This document shows positions 16,587 through 26,292 of a DNA stretch of 64,000 nt, in pieces. Under the pieces are notes generated by a model. That model saw only the letters and a list, made by a program, of their open reading frames with translations. It ran no database searches and was not told where the DNA came from. Every line of letters begins with the position of its first letter. Position 1 is the stretch's first letter. The stretch is taken from positions 1-64,000 of the forward strand of contig NZ_BATJ01000001.1 in assembly GCF_000467125.1 (NCBI RefSeq), read 5' to 3'. This DNA comes from Vibrio proteolyticus NBRC 13287 (GTDB lineage: Bacteria > Pseudomonadota > Gammaproteobacteria > Enterobacterales > Vibrionaceae). The position numbers were made by a program, and so were the translations under genes.

Positions 16587-17938
16587 TCATCCAGTTCAAT
16601 TTGTTCAATGGCCACGATTCGGCTGCGGTTTAATACAATCTTCCAGCGATAGTATTTCACTTCGCCATTGAGAGTGTTCTCTTTGGCGACAAGGTTGAGC
16701 AGGTGACGTTTCTCTACCGACTCTCTGGTGACCTGGCCATTATTCAGTACGTAGAGTTTGTTTGAACCTTTATCCATCAACCGAGTGAGGAAACGCATGT
16801 TAATAAACATGGTTTCCCGTGTTTCTTCGTAACCGCTCATGAATTTAGAGGTCGACATTTCCGTGTGTGAGCGGTAATGCAGGATTTGTTCTTCACGTTG
16901 TGCCACGCGCTTTTTGCGGATTGTCTGAATACGGTCTGGCAACTCGCTGAGTTTTTCAAAGTCCAACCACTCGCTTTTCTGACCGACGGTTTTGTTGGTC
17001 GTCGGGTCGATGTAGCGTCGACGCCATTTAGGCTTGCCTCTGCGAATCCAACGCCATAAGGCATCACGTAGGTCGTCTTTAAAAATTTCGCGCAGAGCGT
17101 AAATCAAAGACATGGCAACGATGAAAGAAGCAGTGATTTCTCCCCAATAGTCTCGGGCTAGAACGGCGGTGATGGTTACAAACACCATCACCAGACCTGT
17201 TGCAAAGCCTTTGACTGCGCGTTTCATATTTTTTCCCAGAGATATGGTTTTCTCTTTAAGCAGAATCGGGTGCTCAATCAAACGACGCAACAGGCGCATT
17301 TTATTGCTCATGCGCGTGACATCTTCACGCACGCTTTGAGAATTGTATTCGTTGAGCTTACGATGCGCGGCTTCTTTTTCAACAATAGCGATCAGGCGTT
17401 CTTTAATGGTTTTGTAGTCACCTTCGCGGGGCAGGTGAGCCACCAGCGCCAAGAATTTCTGACCGGTATACCAAGAGAGGTAATTATCAATATTGGCATA
17501 GTAACGTTTGAGGTTTTCTTCATACGGGATACTACGGCGCAGGCGTTTTAGAATATCGAGTGCGAGCTCAATAATTTCATCAATTTCGTCTTCGGTGACC
17601 GGTGACGCTTCATTTTTTCGTAGCTCACTAACGGCCTTATCCAGAGCAATCACGTACTGATAGGCGAACAAGCTCAGGCTGACCCGGTATTGCGTGGTAG
17701 AAAGGTGGCCCCGTTTTGCCAGGCGACTGTGTACCAAAGGCAGAAGTATCTTGTCACTGAAGTAGGCACGTTTCTGCTGCATTGAGCCGTAGTACAGCTC
17801 AGATTCGGAGGTGACTTCCGGTGTCAGTCCCAACTCACCGGGGACAAACAGATACCAATCTAATCGACACTTTTTGCTGGTTGCCAGCGCGTGAGAAATG
17901 CGGAGAGTGATGCCATCGTGTTTATCAACTGTGACCAA
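16583..17938 (-). CDS. Conserved membrane protein of unknown function
   Basis: I do not recognise a named family. The product is about 450 residues, very basic and helical. A globular N-terminal part (H-D-G-I-T-L-R-I-S-H-A-L, D-W-Y-L-F-V-P-G-E-L-G-L) is followed by a helical region and two adjacent membrane helices near the middle (around G-L-V-M-V-F-V-T-I-T-A-V-L-A and F-I-V-A-M-S-L-I-Y-A-L). An Arg/Lys-rich cytosolic C-terminal half follows (W-R-W-I-R-R-G-K-P-K-W-R-R-R). All candidate starts are TTG: 17938, preceded by AGGGG, is my choice; 17986 adds 16 residues. The C-terminal K-x-x-R-W-K-I-V-L-N-R-S segment could be a small beta domain. Confidence 0.75.
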   Translation of the reverse strand: MVTVDKHDGITLRISHALATSKKCRLDWYLFVPGELGLTPEVTSESELYYGSMQQKRAYFSDKILLPLVHSRLAKRGHLSTTQYRVSLSLFAYQYVIALDKAVSELRKNEASPVTEDEIDEIIELALDILKRLRRSIPYEENLKRYYANIDNYLSWYTGQKFLALVAHLPREGDYKTIKERLIAIVEKEAAHRKLNEYNSQSVREDVTRMSNKMRLLRRLIEHPILLKEKTISLGKNMKRAVKGFATGLVMVFVTITAVLARDYWGEITASFIVAMSLIYALREIFKDDLRDALWRWIRRGKPKWRRRYIDPTTNKTVGQKSEWLDFEKLSELPDRIQTIRKKRVAQREEQILHYRSHTEMSTSKFMSGYEETRETMFINMRFLTRLMDKGSNKLYVLNNGQVTRESVEKRHLLNLVAKENTLNGEVKYYRWKIVLNRSRIVAIEQIELDD

Positions 17939-18038
17939 AAGTGCGCCCCTGAAAAAATAGATAAATTCCTTTCGAAGAGAGAGCAAGGATATCAGAGTTT
18001 AGGTATAATCACCGCAAATTTGAGATGAGACAGAAAAA

Positions 18039-18872
18039 ATGATTAAAGTTGGTCAAATAAACCGCCTGGAAGTGGTAAAACGCGCGGATTTTGGACTTTT
18101 TCTGGATGCGGGTGACTTTGGTACCACGCTGCTGCCAAACAGACATGTGCCGGAAGGGACAGAAATTGGGCAGTCTCTGGATGTGTTTCTGTATTTTGAT
18201 TCAGACAGTCAGCTTGTGGCTACGACCGAAGAGCCCATTGCTCAAGTGGGCGAGTGGGGGCTGATGAAAATTGAAGGCGTAAACAGTACGGGTGCGTTCG
18301 CCAGTTGGGGGATTAAAGACAAAGATCTGCTGATCCCATACAGCGAGCAACGTAGTCGTTTACGCGCAGGACAAACGATCCTGGTATATGTCTATACCGA
18401 TAAGGCGTCGGGTCGTATTGTTGGTACCACGAAGTTTAATAAACTATTGGACAAAGAACCGGCTAATTACACGTGTAATCAGCAGGTTGAACTGCTGATC
18501 GCTGAACGTAGTGATCTGGGTTATAAAGCGATCATTGACGGCAAGCATTGGGGCATGATTTTTTCATCGGATGTTTTTGGCAAGGTTTTCATCGGTAAGC
18601 GCTTAAAAGGGTACATCAAAGAACTGCGCCCAGATGGCAAAATCAACTTGTCGTTACAGAAAGTGGGCGTCGCCAAAATGGATGATTTGAGCGAAAAAGT
18701 ACTTGATCTACTTGAGAAAAAAGGCGGGTTCCTACCTTTGAATGACAAGTCATCGCCGGAGGCTATTTTTGCTGCGTTCCGAACCAGTAAAGGCACATTT
18801 AAAAAGACGATTGGTGGCTTGTATAAGCAAGGCCGAATTGTCATTGAAAAGGATGGCATTCGTCTCGCATAA
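18039..18872 (+). CDS. CvfB/YitL-type S1 RNA-binding protein
   Basis: A 277-residue cytosolic protein with tandem S1-like beta-barrels (G-Q-I-N-R-L-E-V-V-K-R-A-D-F-G-L-F-L-D; G-L-M-K-I-E-G-V-N-S-T-G-A-F; I-K-E-L-R-P-D-G-K-I-N-L-S-L-Q) and a C-terminal winged-helix segment ending in F-K-K-T-I-G-G-L-Y-K-Q-G-R-I. This order matches the CvfB family, which in Staphylococcus binds RNA and affects virulence gene expression. Its role in Vibrio is unknown. It diverges from the unknown membrane protein at 16583. Confidence 0.85.
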   Translation: MIKVGQINRLEVVKRADFGLFLDAGDFGTTLLPNRHVPEGTEIGQSLDVFLYFDSDSQLVATTEEPIAQVGEWGLMKIEGVNSTGAFASWGIKDKDLLIPYSEQRSRLRAGQTILVYVYTDKASGRIVGTTKFNKLLDKEPANYTCNQQVELLIAERSDLGYKAIIDGKHWGMIFSSDVFGKVFIGKRLKGYIKELRPDGKINLSLQKVGVAKMDDLSEKVLDLLEKKGGFLPLNDKSSPEAIFAAFRTSKGTFKKTIGGLYKQGRIVIEKDGIRLA

Positions 18873-18882
18873 CGCAGCGGTT

Positions 18883-18917
18883 AAAAAAACGGCCTAAAAC
18901 CGATCCTGTTTTAGGCC
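18883..18917 (-). terminator. Terminator after rsmF (hairpin shared with cvfB end)
   Basis: Ten-base perfect stem GGCCTAAAAC / GTTTTAGGCC with a seven-base loop. On the minus strand it is followed by a seven-T run; on the plus strand there is none, so it fits rsmF termination better although it lies 18 bases after the cvfB stop. Confidence 0.7.
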
Positions 18918-19045
18918 TAGGGGAAGGGCTCCTACAGAGCCTGCGCTAAATCACTGATATCATTTCACTTAATGACTACTTAATTGTAGTACATAATCGT
19001 GATTTCGCTAGGCTCTGGCAGAATTTCATACTATCGTTTGACGGT

Positions 19046-20467
19046 TCAGAACAAGTTTTTATCTCTAACTAGTTCTCTTGGAAGGCCATTTTTAATCCGG
19101 TTGCCCACCCACTTTCCAAGGCCGATCACATCGTTATCTAATTTTACGATCACTTCTCCCTGGCCTGACAGGCCCTCTGGGCGTACATCCCGGCCCATAA
19201 ACCACTCTCGTGCATCGTCTACCGATATGCAGACGCTGTTTGCTTCATCACCGGTGGCTAACGCTGTTGCGACCTGATGTTGCCAGCGATATCCTTTTTT
19301 GTGCGCCTCGGCGATTTTTATCCCCATACGTGAAAAGCGTAACTCGCCAATCATAGGTTCCAGTGCTTCAGGAAACAGCCACACGTCGTTGTCACGCAGC
19401 CAGATTTGGGTGTTATCAGGCAGCCTGATGTCTAGGGTGTTACGTAACTGTATTTCGATATCGCTACTGATTTTCTTCGAGGCTTTTTCAAACGGGAACT
19501 TACCCATCTTCTTCTTTACGTCTGGCGGGACGACTGAGCCTGTTTTACGAAGTCGGGCCACAAAGAAGCCTTCGCAATCGTATACCTGCGGGAAAATGTG
19601 TAAAAAGCCATCCTCGGTGATGGCATGTTCTGCGCCTTCAAACAGAGAGTGCAGTGGTTCGAACTCAACGTTTTCACCAAACGTGTTTTTCAGGTGATGA
19701 CAAACCTGCTGGTTTTCTTCAATACTCAATGTACAAGTTGAATACACCATGACACCACCTGGCTTGAGGGCATGGAATGCGCTTTCAATCAAATCCTTCT
19801 GCGTTTCAGAGATGGAAATAACCGACTCTTTGCTCCAGTTTTTCATCGCATCGGCATCCTTACGCACGGTGCCTTCCCCGGAACAGGGCGCATCAATCAA
19901 GACCGCGTCAAATTGCTCTGGTAACCAGCCACCAAAAACACGGCCGTCAAAGTTGCTCAACGCACTGTTTCTTACGCCGCAACGTTCAATGTTGGCATGC
20001 AGGACTTTTACCCGGCTGGATGAAAACTCGTTGGCGACTAGAACGCCCTGATTGTTCATCAAAGCCGCGATTTGTGTGGTCTTTGAACCCGGAGCCGCGG
20101 CCATGTCCAGCACGGCATTAAATTGTGGTTGGTGCTCAAATAATGCGGACACCGGCATCATTGAACTGGCTTCCTGGATATAGAACAAACCAGCCATGTG
20201 CTCAGCGGTGTTCCCTAGTGGGACCTGCGATTCGTCTGCTTCAATCCAGAAACCGGTCTCACACCAGGGAACCGGAGACAGAACCCAACCTTTTGTGGCG
20301 GCACGGCTTAGGAAATCGTCGACGGAAACTTTCAGGGTGTTTACACGGATGCTCTTACGCAACGGACGTTGGCACGCTGCCACGAAATCGTCCATGTTGA
20401 GATGAGCAGGAAGGATAGACGCTATTTCCTGAAGAAACGCGTCTGGCAGATAGACATTCTGGTGCAA
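19046..20467 (-). CDS. rsmF: 16S rRNA m5C1407 methyltransferase RsmF
   Basis: NOL1/Sun-family enzyme methylating C1407 of 16S rRNA, 473 residues. SAM site D-M-A-A-A-P-G-S-K-T-T-Q; the two family cysteines are in D-A-P-C-S-G-E-G and Y-S-T-C-T-L, the latter being the nucleophile. A C-terminal PUA-like region follows. N-terminal Y-L-P-D-A-F-L-Q-E-I and A-C-Q-R-P-L-R-K-S-I-R-V-N-T-L match E. coli RsmF. The start must be the TTG at 20467 (or a non-AUG nearby) because an in-frame stop lies two codons upstream and the next Met is 24 residues in. It follows letA-letB across a terminator. Confidence 0.93.
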   Translation of the reverse strand: MHQNVYLPDAFLQEIASILPAHLNMDDFVAACQRPLRKSIRVNTLKVSVDDFLSRAATKGWVLSPVPWCETGFWIEADESQVPLGNTAEHMAGLFYIQEASSMMPVSALFEHQPQFNAVLDMAAAPGSKTTQIAALMNNQGVLVANEFSSSRVKVLHANIERCGVRNSALSNFDGRVFGGWLPEQFDAVLIDAPCSGEGTVRKDADAMKNWSKESVISISETQKDLIESAFHALKPGGVMVYSTCTLSIEENQQVCHHLKNTFGENVEFEPLHSLFEGAEHAITEDGFLHIFPQVYDCEGFFVARLRKTGSVVPPDVKKKMGKFPFEKASKKISSDIEIQLRNTLDIRLPDNTQIWLRDNDVWLFPEALEPMIGELRFSRMGIKIAEAHKKGYRWQHQVATALATGDEANSVCISVDDAREWFMGRDVRPEGLSGQGEVIVKLDNDVIGLGKWVGNRIKNGLPRELVRDKNLF

Positions 20468-20532
20468 GTGTTTAGCCCGTTAAAAAATTTGCGCAGATTA
20501 TAACGGAAAAGTGCGGTAATTGGAGTGTTTCA

Positions 20533-20566
20533 CACAAAGAAACCGCGCCGCCATTGGCTGCGCGGT
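20533..20566 (-). terminator. Terminator after letB
   Basis: On the minus strand, a GC-rich hairpin with stems CCGCGC-GCC / GGC-GCGCGG is followed by TTTCTTTG, 11 bases past the letB stop. Confidence 0.75.
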
Positions 20567-20576
20567 GTATCGGAGA

Positions 20577-23222
20577 CTACGGCTTAGGAATGGCGGTCCG
20601 CCATTTGAGCCAGTTATCTTCGGCGGCGGGATAAAGGTAGAAAGACTGGCCTTTTTTTGCTGCAGGAGAGAGATTGGGTTGTTCAGGTGTCGCGAAAGAA
20701 ATTCCGCCGCGCACCAGTGAGTCCAATGTGCCGGCTTTTATGCTCGCGCCTGCCAGACCAATCGAAACATCGACACCGGAAGTATTCCAGAATACGGTAT
20801 TCGTGCGAATCAAATAGGCGTATTGAGGCTGGATTCGGATGGTACTGACCACACGATCAGCGAATTCGCCCAAACGCACGTTTGTGACCTCACCAACTTC
20901 CATATCACGGAATAAAACTGGCGTACCTACGGCCACGGAACCACGCTTTTCTGCCTGTAAGGTAAACTCAATACTGTTGGTTTGCATCGGTTGGTGACCC
21001 AGAGAAAATAGACTCTGGATTTTTCCTTTGCCGGGGGCTACGTTAATTGATTTACTCAGCAGATTCTGCAAGTTTTTAACACCACCAAGGCCAATTTCAG
21101 GCTCCGCCATCCAAAAGTGACTACCGGCTCGTGCGATATGATCGGCAAATTCAGGTAAGACGCGCACTTTCACCTCGACTTCATTACTTTTGAAGCTTGG
21201 GTAAACGAGTGATACTTCACCCACCTGTACACCATTGTATTTCAGAGGGGTGCCTTCACTGATGCCCGTATCCCCCTGGGCGAGCAAGGTAATAACATGG
21301 CCAAATTTTCGCGCCGACTTAAAGTCAGGGTAGAGCTTCCACTTTTTATTGAGTTTGTTTTCAACTCCCGGTAGAGAGTCAAAGGCGATGCCACCCTGGA
21401 TAAGCGTTTTAAGTGGCGCGGCTTTGACGTTGATGCCCGTCAGGCTAGCATCAACCTCAACACCAGAACGGTTCCAGAATACCGTTTGTGGTGTAAGCAG
21501 GTATTGATATTGATTTTCAATCGTAGCAGTGATGACGACGCCACCGTCAACCAAATGAAAATCGGCGATACTGCCGACCTGCAAGTTTCGATACAGCAGT
21601 GGACTGCCTGCTGAAATAGGCGGTAGTTCACTGGCAAACAGGGTCAGGCGCTTAGAGCCGGATTGATTGTATTTGGCCAGCTCAGCGAGGGATTTGTTCG
21701 GATAGAGCGGGTAGGACTCGGCCGCTTTTTCTGCGCCTTCGCTGACAAAACTGATGGATCCGGACAACAGTTGTTTGGCGGGCGGGACAGAGATGTTAAG
21801 ACCAGATTCTGTCAATTCAGCACTGGCGCTGCCAGTGACATAAAAGCGGTTTCTGGATTTGATGAGATTGGCGTACCGATTGTCTATCAGTGTATCGAAA
21901 CGCACTTTGTCATGCTCCAGCGCGACCTGTGTGATGGAGCCGACAGCAATACCTTTGTAGAGAATGTTAGCCCCGACGTCCAGCCCGTAAGAGTTATCAG
22001 AGTATAGGCGTACCACTACAGAACGCGCTTGTTCTTTGTTGAACTCATCTTTGCGATCCGCCGTAAACAGGCGTGAACGATCGCCGTTACCCGGATAGAT
22101 GGTCAGATAGTTGCCTTTTACTAAATTGGCAATGTTTTCAATGCCGGACAAAGATACTTTGGCCTCTTCAAGGACAAATTTACTGCCCGTGTTGAGCATG
22201 TCACTGAATGCCGGCTGTATCGCTGCGGAGGCGATAATTTGCTGTCTGCCTTCGCTTAGTTGTAAGTCCGTGACCTGACCAATTTCCAAACCTCGATACA
22301 TGATGGGTGCGCCGTGCGCGCTGATCTGGTTGTCATCGGGCAAGATGATTTTGATTGGGATACCGCGCCCTGCGGTCTTAAGATCCTGGTAGAGCCTGAA
22401 TTGCGTGTTCTCTTCAACCGGCAGACCGCCATCCGGAGAATCCACCGCAATGGCACCGCTCAAAAGGGCACTAAAGCTCTCCAAACGTACATCCACACCA
22501 TCAAAGCCGATACTGGTTCCGATACCGCTCACGTTCCAGAATCGGCTTTGGTCTGTGATGATATTGCGGTATTCATCTTTGATGTAAGCCTGAATTAATA
22601 CCGACTTGGCGTCCGGGTCTAATTGATAGTTGTACACTTCGCCAATGGGGATTTTTTTATAAACGATCTGTGACCCCACGGAAACGCCACCCAGATCGCG
22701 CGCTTTGAGCGTAATGGTCAGTCCTTCACGACCTTTGAGATCCGCAGGTGCCCGGTCGAGTGCGGTGTACTGGTTGAGCGGTTCCGACTTGACGTCACTG
22801 GGTTGAATGGCGATATAGTTTCCCGAGACCAGCGCATCCAAACCGGAAATCCCGGAAAGACTGGCCGTTGGTTTCACCAGCCAAAAGCGGGTATCTTTCG
22901 ACAGCAGTTTTGTGGCTTCGGGATAGATATCGGCATCGACATAAATATTTTGCAGATCGTCGGTAAGTTTGATGTCACGTACCATTCCGACTTCGAGACC
23001 TTGATAGCGGATGGTTGTTCGTCCAGCGACCAGCCCCTGCGCATCAGAGAAATAGATTTGAATCCGGTCACCGGCATCGTGTATCGCTTTCACCAGCAGC
23101 CACCCGGCCAGTACCATAGTGAGGATGGGTAAAATCCAAAGTGGCGAGATACCTTTGTTACGTTTTACGTCTGGTGTATACGAGTTTTGATTCGATGATT
23201 CTTTACTCATTCTCTGACTCAT
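20577..23222 (-). CDS. letB: Lipid-transport MCE protein LetB (YebT), seven MCE domains
   Basis: Forms a long periplasmic tube of stacked MCE rings that carries lipids between inner and outer membranes. The 881-residue protein has one N-terminal membrane helix (I-S-P-L-W-I-L-P-I-L) and seven MCE repeats, each marked by a Y-x-G-x-x-V-G-type turn (Y-Q-G-L-E-V-G, Y-K-K-I-P-I-G, Y-R-G-L-E-I-G, Y-K-G-I-A-V-G, Y-R-N-L-Q-V-G, Y-N-G-V-Q-V-G, F-R-D-M-E-V-G). Length, repeat number and the W-R-T-A-I-P-K end match E. coli LetB. ATG 23222 or 23210 are both possible; both overlap the letA end, so the genes are translationally coupled. Confidence 0.93.
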   Translation of the reverse strand: MSQRMSKESSNQNSYTPDVKRNKGISPLWILPILTMVLAGWLLVKAIHDAGDRIQIYFSDAQGLVAGRTTIRYQGLEVGMVRDIKLTDDLQNIYVDADIYPEATKLLSKDTRFWLVKPTASLSGISGLDALVSGNYIAIQPSDVKSEPLNQYTALDRAPADLKGREGLTITLKARDLGGVSVGSQIVYKKIPIGEVYNYQLDPDAKSVLIQAYIKDEYRNIITDQSRFWNVSGIGTSIGFDGVDVRLESFSALLSGAIAVDSPDGGLPVEENTQFRLYQDLKTAGRGIPIKIILPDDNQISAHGAPIMYRGLEIGQVTDLQLSEGRQQIIASAAIQPAFSDMLNTGSKFVLEEAKVSLSGIENIANLVKGNYLTIYPGNGDRSRLFTADRKDEFNKEQARSVVVRLYSDNSYGLDVGANILYKGIAVGSITQVALEHDKVRFDTLIDNRYANLIKSRNRFYVTGSASAELTESGLNISVPPAKQLLSGSISFVSEGAEKAAESYPLYPNKSLAELAKYNQSGSKRLTLFASELPPISAGSPLLYRNLQVGSIADFHLVDGGVVITATIENQYQYLLTPQTVFWNRSGVEVDASLTGINVKAAPLKTLIQGGIAFDSLPGVENKLNKKWKLYPDFKSARKFGHVITLLAQGDTGISEGTPLKYNGVQVGEVSLVYPSFKSNEVEVKVRVLPEFADHIARAGSHFWMAEPEIGLGGVKNLQNLLSKSINVAPGKGKIQSLFSLGHQPMQTNSIEFTLQAEKRGSVAVGTPVLFRDMEVGEVTNVRLGEFADRVVSTIRIQPQYAYLIRTNTVFWNTSGVDVSIGLAGASIKAGTLDSLVRGGISFATPEQPNLSPAAKKGQSFYLYPAAEDNWLKWRTAIPKP

Positions 23223-24462
23223 TTTGTGGTGTAGATTCGCGGTAGTTGTCCCAGATCAGTCTCGGATCGAGGCTTTCGGCAGCAAGCATTGTCAGTATAA
23301 CCACCACACCAAAAGCTACAGCGCCGTAACCCGGCGTGAAATCAAGGATTTGTCCGCGATCGACTAATGTCATCATTATAGAAATAACAAACAAATCCAT
23401 CACTGACCATTTTCCGATCCATTTGACGACAAAAAAGATAGTCATTCGCTGGCGATGATACACCTGACGTTTGAACTTGATGGCCAGTAACAAATAGCTT
23501 AAACCGAGTATCTTGGCGACAGGCACCACAATACTGGCAATAAAAATAACGGCAGCAATACCGGACATGCCATTGTTTACCAAAGAGGCGACGCCAGAGA
23601 AGATGGTGTCTTGCAAGCGCTGTCCGTTGGTGATCAAAATCGATATTGGAATCAGGTTCGCCGGAAAAATAGCAATGGCAGCGGCGACCAAGTAGGCCCA
23701 GGTTTTCTGAATGGAGCGTGGTCTACGATGGTGAATCGCTTCATGGCAGCGAATGCACTGTTTGCCTTCCGGCTGGGACAGGTGGCAGTTGTGACAATGT
23801 AACTCTTTGCGTTGGAAGGCGTAGTGGATCTCCGGACTCCAGGCTTCCCAGTAACGACGTACGCTAATCCGGCCGATCAATAGCACAACGGCGAGTTGCA
23901 ACAGCACAAGTCCATACAGGCCGGGCCCGACAAAAATGTCTGAATAATCCTGCAGTTTAAAGCAACTAATGGCGATACTCACCAGAAACACATCAAGCAT
24001 CACCCAGTGTTTAAGGTGTTGGATCAACCACAGCGACACACGCAGTGTTTTGAAGGAGTGGACACGCAACGCAGCATGGGCGGCGACTACTGAGGCGCAG
24101 ACAATGAATGGGGCGATAGAGCTGCAGAACAGTACCAGTAGCCCTAACATGACAAAGCCTTCTTGCATCAGAGTAAATACGCCATCGGGCAGTGTGGCCG
24201 GAATCATGACACCAAATAGACGGATACTGATGAAGTTAAACAAATGAGACGGAAGGAACAGCAGTAAACAGGTAATGGCGATTGCCAGATTGCCAGACAG
24301 AGAAGAGGAACCACCTCGGTAGAGCCGCGTGCCACAGCGGGGGCAGTAAGCACTTTTACCGTGCTCGACATCCACGACATCGACAGGCAGCTCACAGCCT
24401 TGGCATAAGCGGACGGTATTGACGTCCGCTTGATGGGCGTTCAGGGGACGGGCGTTTCTCAC
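23203..24462 (-). CDS. letA: Inner-membrane partner LetA (YebS, PqiA family)
   Basis: PqiA-type membrane protein of 419 residues that works with LetB. Two PqiA modules each begin with a zinc-ribbon-like cysteine set (L-C-Q-G-C...Y-C-P-R-C-G and C-H-N-C...C-I-R-C), followed by four hydrophobic segments. The start is a GTG at 24462, the only plausible one because no ATG occurs before the first cysteine pair; the Shine-Dalgarno is weak. Gene order letA-letB-rsmF is that of E. coli yebS-yebT-rsmF. Confidence 0.92.
   Translation of the reverse strand: MRNARPLNAHQADVNTVRLCQGCELPVDVVDVEHGKSAYCPRCGTRLYRGGSSSLSGNLAIAITCLLLFLPSHLFNFISIRLFGVMIPATLPDGVFTLMQEGFVMLGLLVLFCSSIAPFIVCASVVAAHAALRVHSFKTLRVSLWLIQHLKHWVMLDVFLVSIAISCFKLQDYSDIFVGPGLYGLVLLQLAVVLLIGRISVRRYWEAWSPEIHYAFQRKELHCHNCHLSQPEGKQCIRCHEAIHHRRPRSIQKTWAYLVAAAIAIFPANLIPISILITNGQRLQDTIFSGVASLVNNGMSGIAAVIFIASIVVPVAKILGLSYLLLAIKFKRQVYHRQRMTIFFVVKWIGKWSVMDLFVISIMMTLVDRGQILDFTPGYGAVAFGVVVILTMLAAESLDPRLIWDNYRESTPQNESENE
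23791..23803. other. matS-like site (variant)
   Basis: GTGACAATGTAAC inside letA; same single change from the matS consensus as at 15978. Confidence 0.55.
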
Positions 24463-24480
24463 TGAGTGCCCGCTAATTTG

Positions 24481-24493
24481 GTTACGCTGTCAC
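24481..24493. other. matS-like site (variant, reverse)
   Basis: GTTACGCTGTCAC between letA and the ABC exporter. It is identical to the site at 49519 and reads GTGACAGCGTAAC on the minus strand. Confidence 0.6.
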
Positions 24494-26292
24494 TAATACG
24501 CGGAAGACTGTACACTCCCGTATAGTGTTTGATATAAGCCGTCCTGTTCAACCAGTTCTCCATGCGTCCCCGTTTGAGTTACCTGACCGTCTTCCAAAAC
24601 ATAGATGAGGTCGGCTTGTTTTACCGCCGACAGGCGGTGTGCCACGATTAATGTTGTCCGTCCTTTCAGAAATTCGGACAGGGCTTTATGCAGTGCCGCT
24701 TCAGTGGCCGTGTCTAACGCCGATGTCGCTTCATCCAGAATGACGAATTTTGGATCGCTCAGTACCATCCGGGCAATCGCCAGACGTTGTCGTTGTCCAC
24801 CGGATAAACGAATGCCGTTTTTACCAATTTGCGTATCCAACCCTTCACTGAGTTGAATCGTGACATCCTGCATCTGAGCAACTTCCAATGCCCGCCATAA
24901 TGACAAGTCATCGTAGTGCCCCCCGAGGGTCAGATTATGCCTTAAGCTGTCATTAAATAGTATAGGTTGTTGTAATACCACGGCTATTTGATCACGAATA
25001 ACGTCAAAGCTGATATCGGTGGTTGATGCGCCGTTGAAACGGATCTCACCTGACGAAGGTTGATAGACGCCGATAAGTAATTGAATCAGAGTCGATTTAC
25101 CCCCGCCACTGGCGCCAACCAGCGCGACTTTCTTACCAGCAGGAATGCACAACGACAGGTTGTTTAATACCTGATGATCGGAGTGATAAGCAAAACTGAC
25201 GTTATCTACCATCACGTCAACTGCACGATCATCAGTGAACGGGTTGATTTTACTTTTTGGTCGCTGTTCCTCTTCTAAGTCGAGCAGGGCATTGATCCGA
25301 TTTAGTGCGGCTTTGGCGCTATACCAGGAAAACTGAATGCCTAGCAACTCCTGGACTGGACCAAGCATAAACCAAAGATAGCCGAACACGGCAAAGATCT
25401 GACCAATCGTAAGGTCACTAAATAGCACCATCAACATCGCAACGGCACGAAACAGTTCAAAACCGAGTAAAAAAAGCAGGAAGGAAATGCGGCCGGCAGC
25501 TTCTGATTGCCAGGCATACTTGTCCGCAGCCAGGCGTACGTCATTGGCTTGAAGCTTCAGCTGTTGCAAAAACTCCCGTTCCCGGTTGGCCGCTCTGAGT
25601 TGATAGATCCCATCAAGCGTCTCTACCAGACGATTCTGGAAGGCTTCGAACGATTGGTTTTCTTTCTTTTTCAAATGCTTGACTTTGCTGCCGAGTTTTC
25701 GTGAGAAGTAGATCACGACAGGGTTCACCAGCAGAATAAACAATCCGAGACGCCACTCCAGCCATAGCAATACAATCGCGGTACCGATCACCGTTAAAAA
25801 ACTGATGATGAATTTGCTCAAAGTAGAACCGATGAACTGATCAATGGTTTCGATGTCTGTAATCAAATGAGCATTGATGCCACCGCTGCCTTTAGTTTCG
25901 TATTGGCGGATGCTGATACGTCCGAGTTTATCGATCATTTTCTCACGCATTTTGTACGTGATGGTTTTCGACACCAGTGTAAACTGGCGGCTTTGGACGA
26001 TGTTTAATCCCTGACTGATGGTACGCATTAAAACAACCAACAGCAGAGTTAACATGATGTAACCTGTTGCTGTCTGCCATTGCAGAGGCATCACCGCGTT
26101 CATCATCGCCAGACCCGTACCAGGCTTGTTCAGCAGAACTTCATCTACCATGAGTGGCATCAGCAGTGGGATAGGGACGCTGACCAAAGTGGCCACCACC
26201 GCAATCAGGTTGGCGAGAATCAGCTTGGCCTTATGTTTTTTTACTTGTTTTATAAGCCAGGAACGGCTAATAGTGTCAGGGTTGTTAGTCAT
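24493..26292 (-). CDS. ABC exporter, fused membrane and ATPase domains
   Basis: Half-transporter of 599 residues: six membrane helices in the first 320 residues (type I exporter domain), then an ATPase with Walker A G-A-S-G-G-G-K-S-T, signature L-S-G-G-Q-R-Q-R, Walker B V-I-L-D-E-A-T-S-A-L-D and H-loop V-A-H-R-L. It should act as a homodimer in the inner membrane; the substrate is unknown. No Shine-Dalgarno precedes the ATG and no nearby alternative start is evident. A partial Fur-like box abuts the start. The gene sits between letA and msrC, which are adjacent in E. coli, so it looks inserted relative to that order. Confidence 0.85.
   Translation of the reverse strand: MTNNPDTISRSWLIKQVKKHKAKLILANLIAVVATLVSVPIPLLMPLMVDEVLLNKPGTGLAMMNAVMPLQWQTATGYIMLTLLLVVLMRTISQGLNIVQSRQFTLVSKTITYKMREKMIDKLGRISIRQYETKGSGGINAHLITDIETIDQFIGSTLSKFIISFLTVIGTAIVLLWLEWRLGLFILLVNPVVIYFSRKLGSKVKHLKKKENQSFEAFQNRLVETLDGIYQLRAANREREFLQQLKLQANDVRLAADKYAWQSEAAGRISFLLFLLGFELFRAVAMLMVLFSDLTIGQIFAVFGYLWFMLGPVQELLGIQFSWYSAKAALNRINALLDLEEEQRPKSKINPFTDDRAVDVMVDNVSFAYHSDHQVLNNLSLCIPAGKKVALVGASGGGKSTLIQLLIGVYQPSSGEIRFNGASTTDISFDVIRDQIAVVLQQPILFNDSLRHNLTLGGHYDDLSLWRALEVAQMQDVTIQLSEGLDTQIGKNGIRLSGGQRQRLAIARMVLSDPKFVILDEATSALDTATEAALHKALSEFLKGRTTLIVAHRLSAVKQADLIYVLEDGQVTQTGTHGELVEQDGLYQTLYGSVQSSAY

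Noticed and set aside
17316..17328. GTGACATCTTCAC, another one-mismatch matS
   Set aside because: Mismatch differs from the recurrent variant; sites of this sort (also 16557, 28577, 40018, 51938, 58968) are near chance expectation.
18921..18928. GGGAAGGG as a KOPS motif
   Set aside because: A single copy of an eight-base pattern is expected several times by chance in 64 kb.
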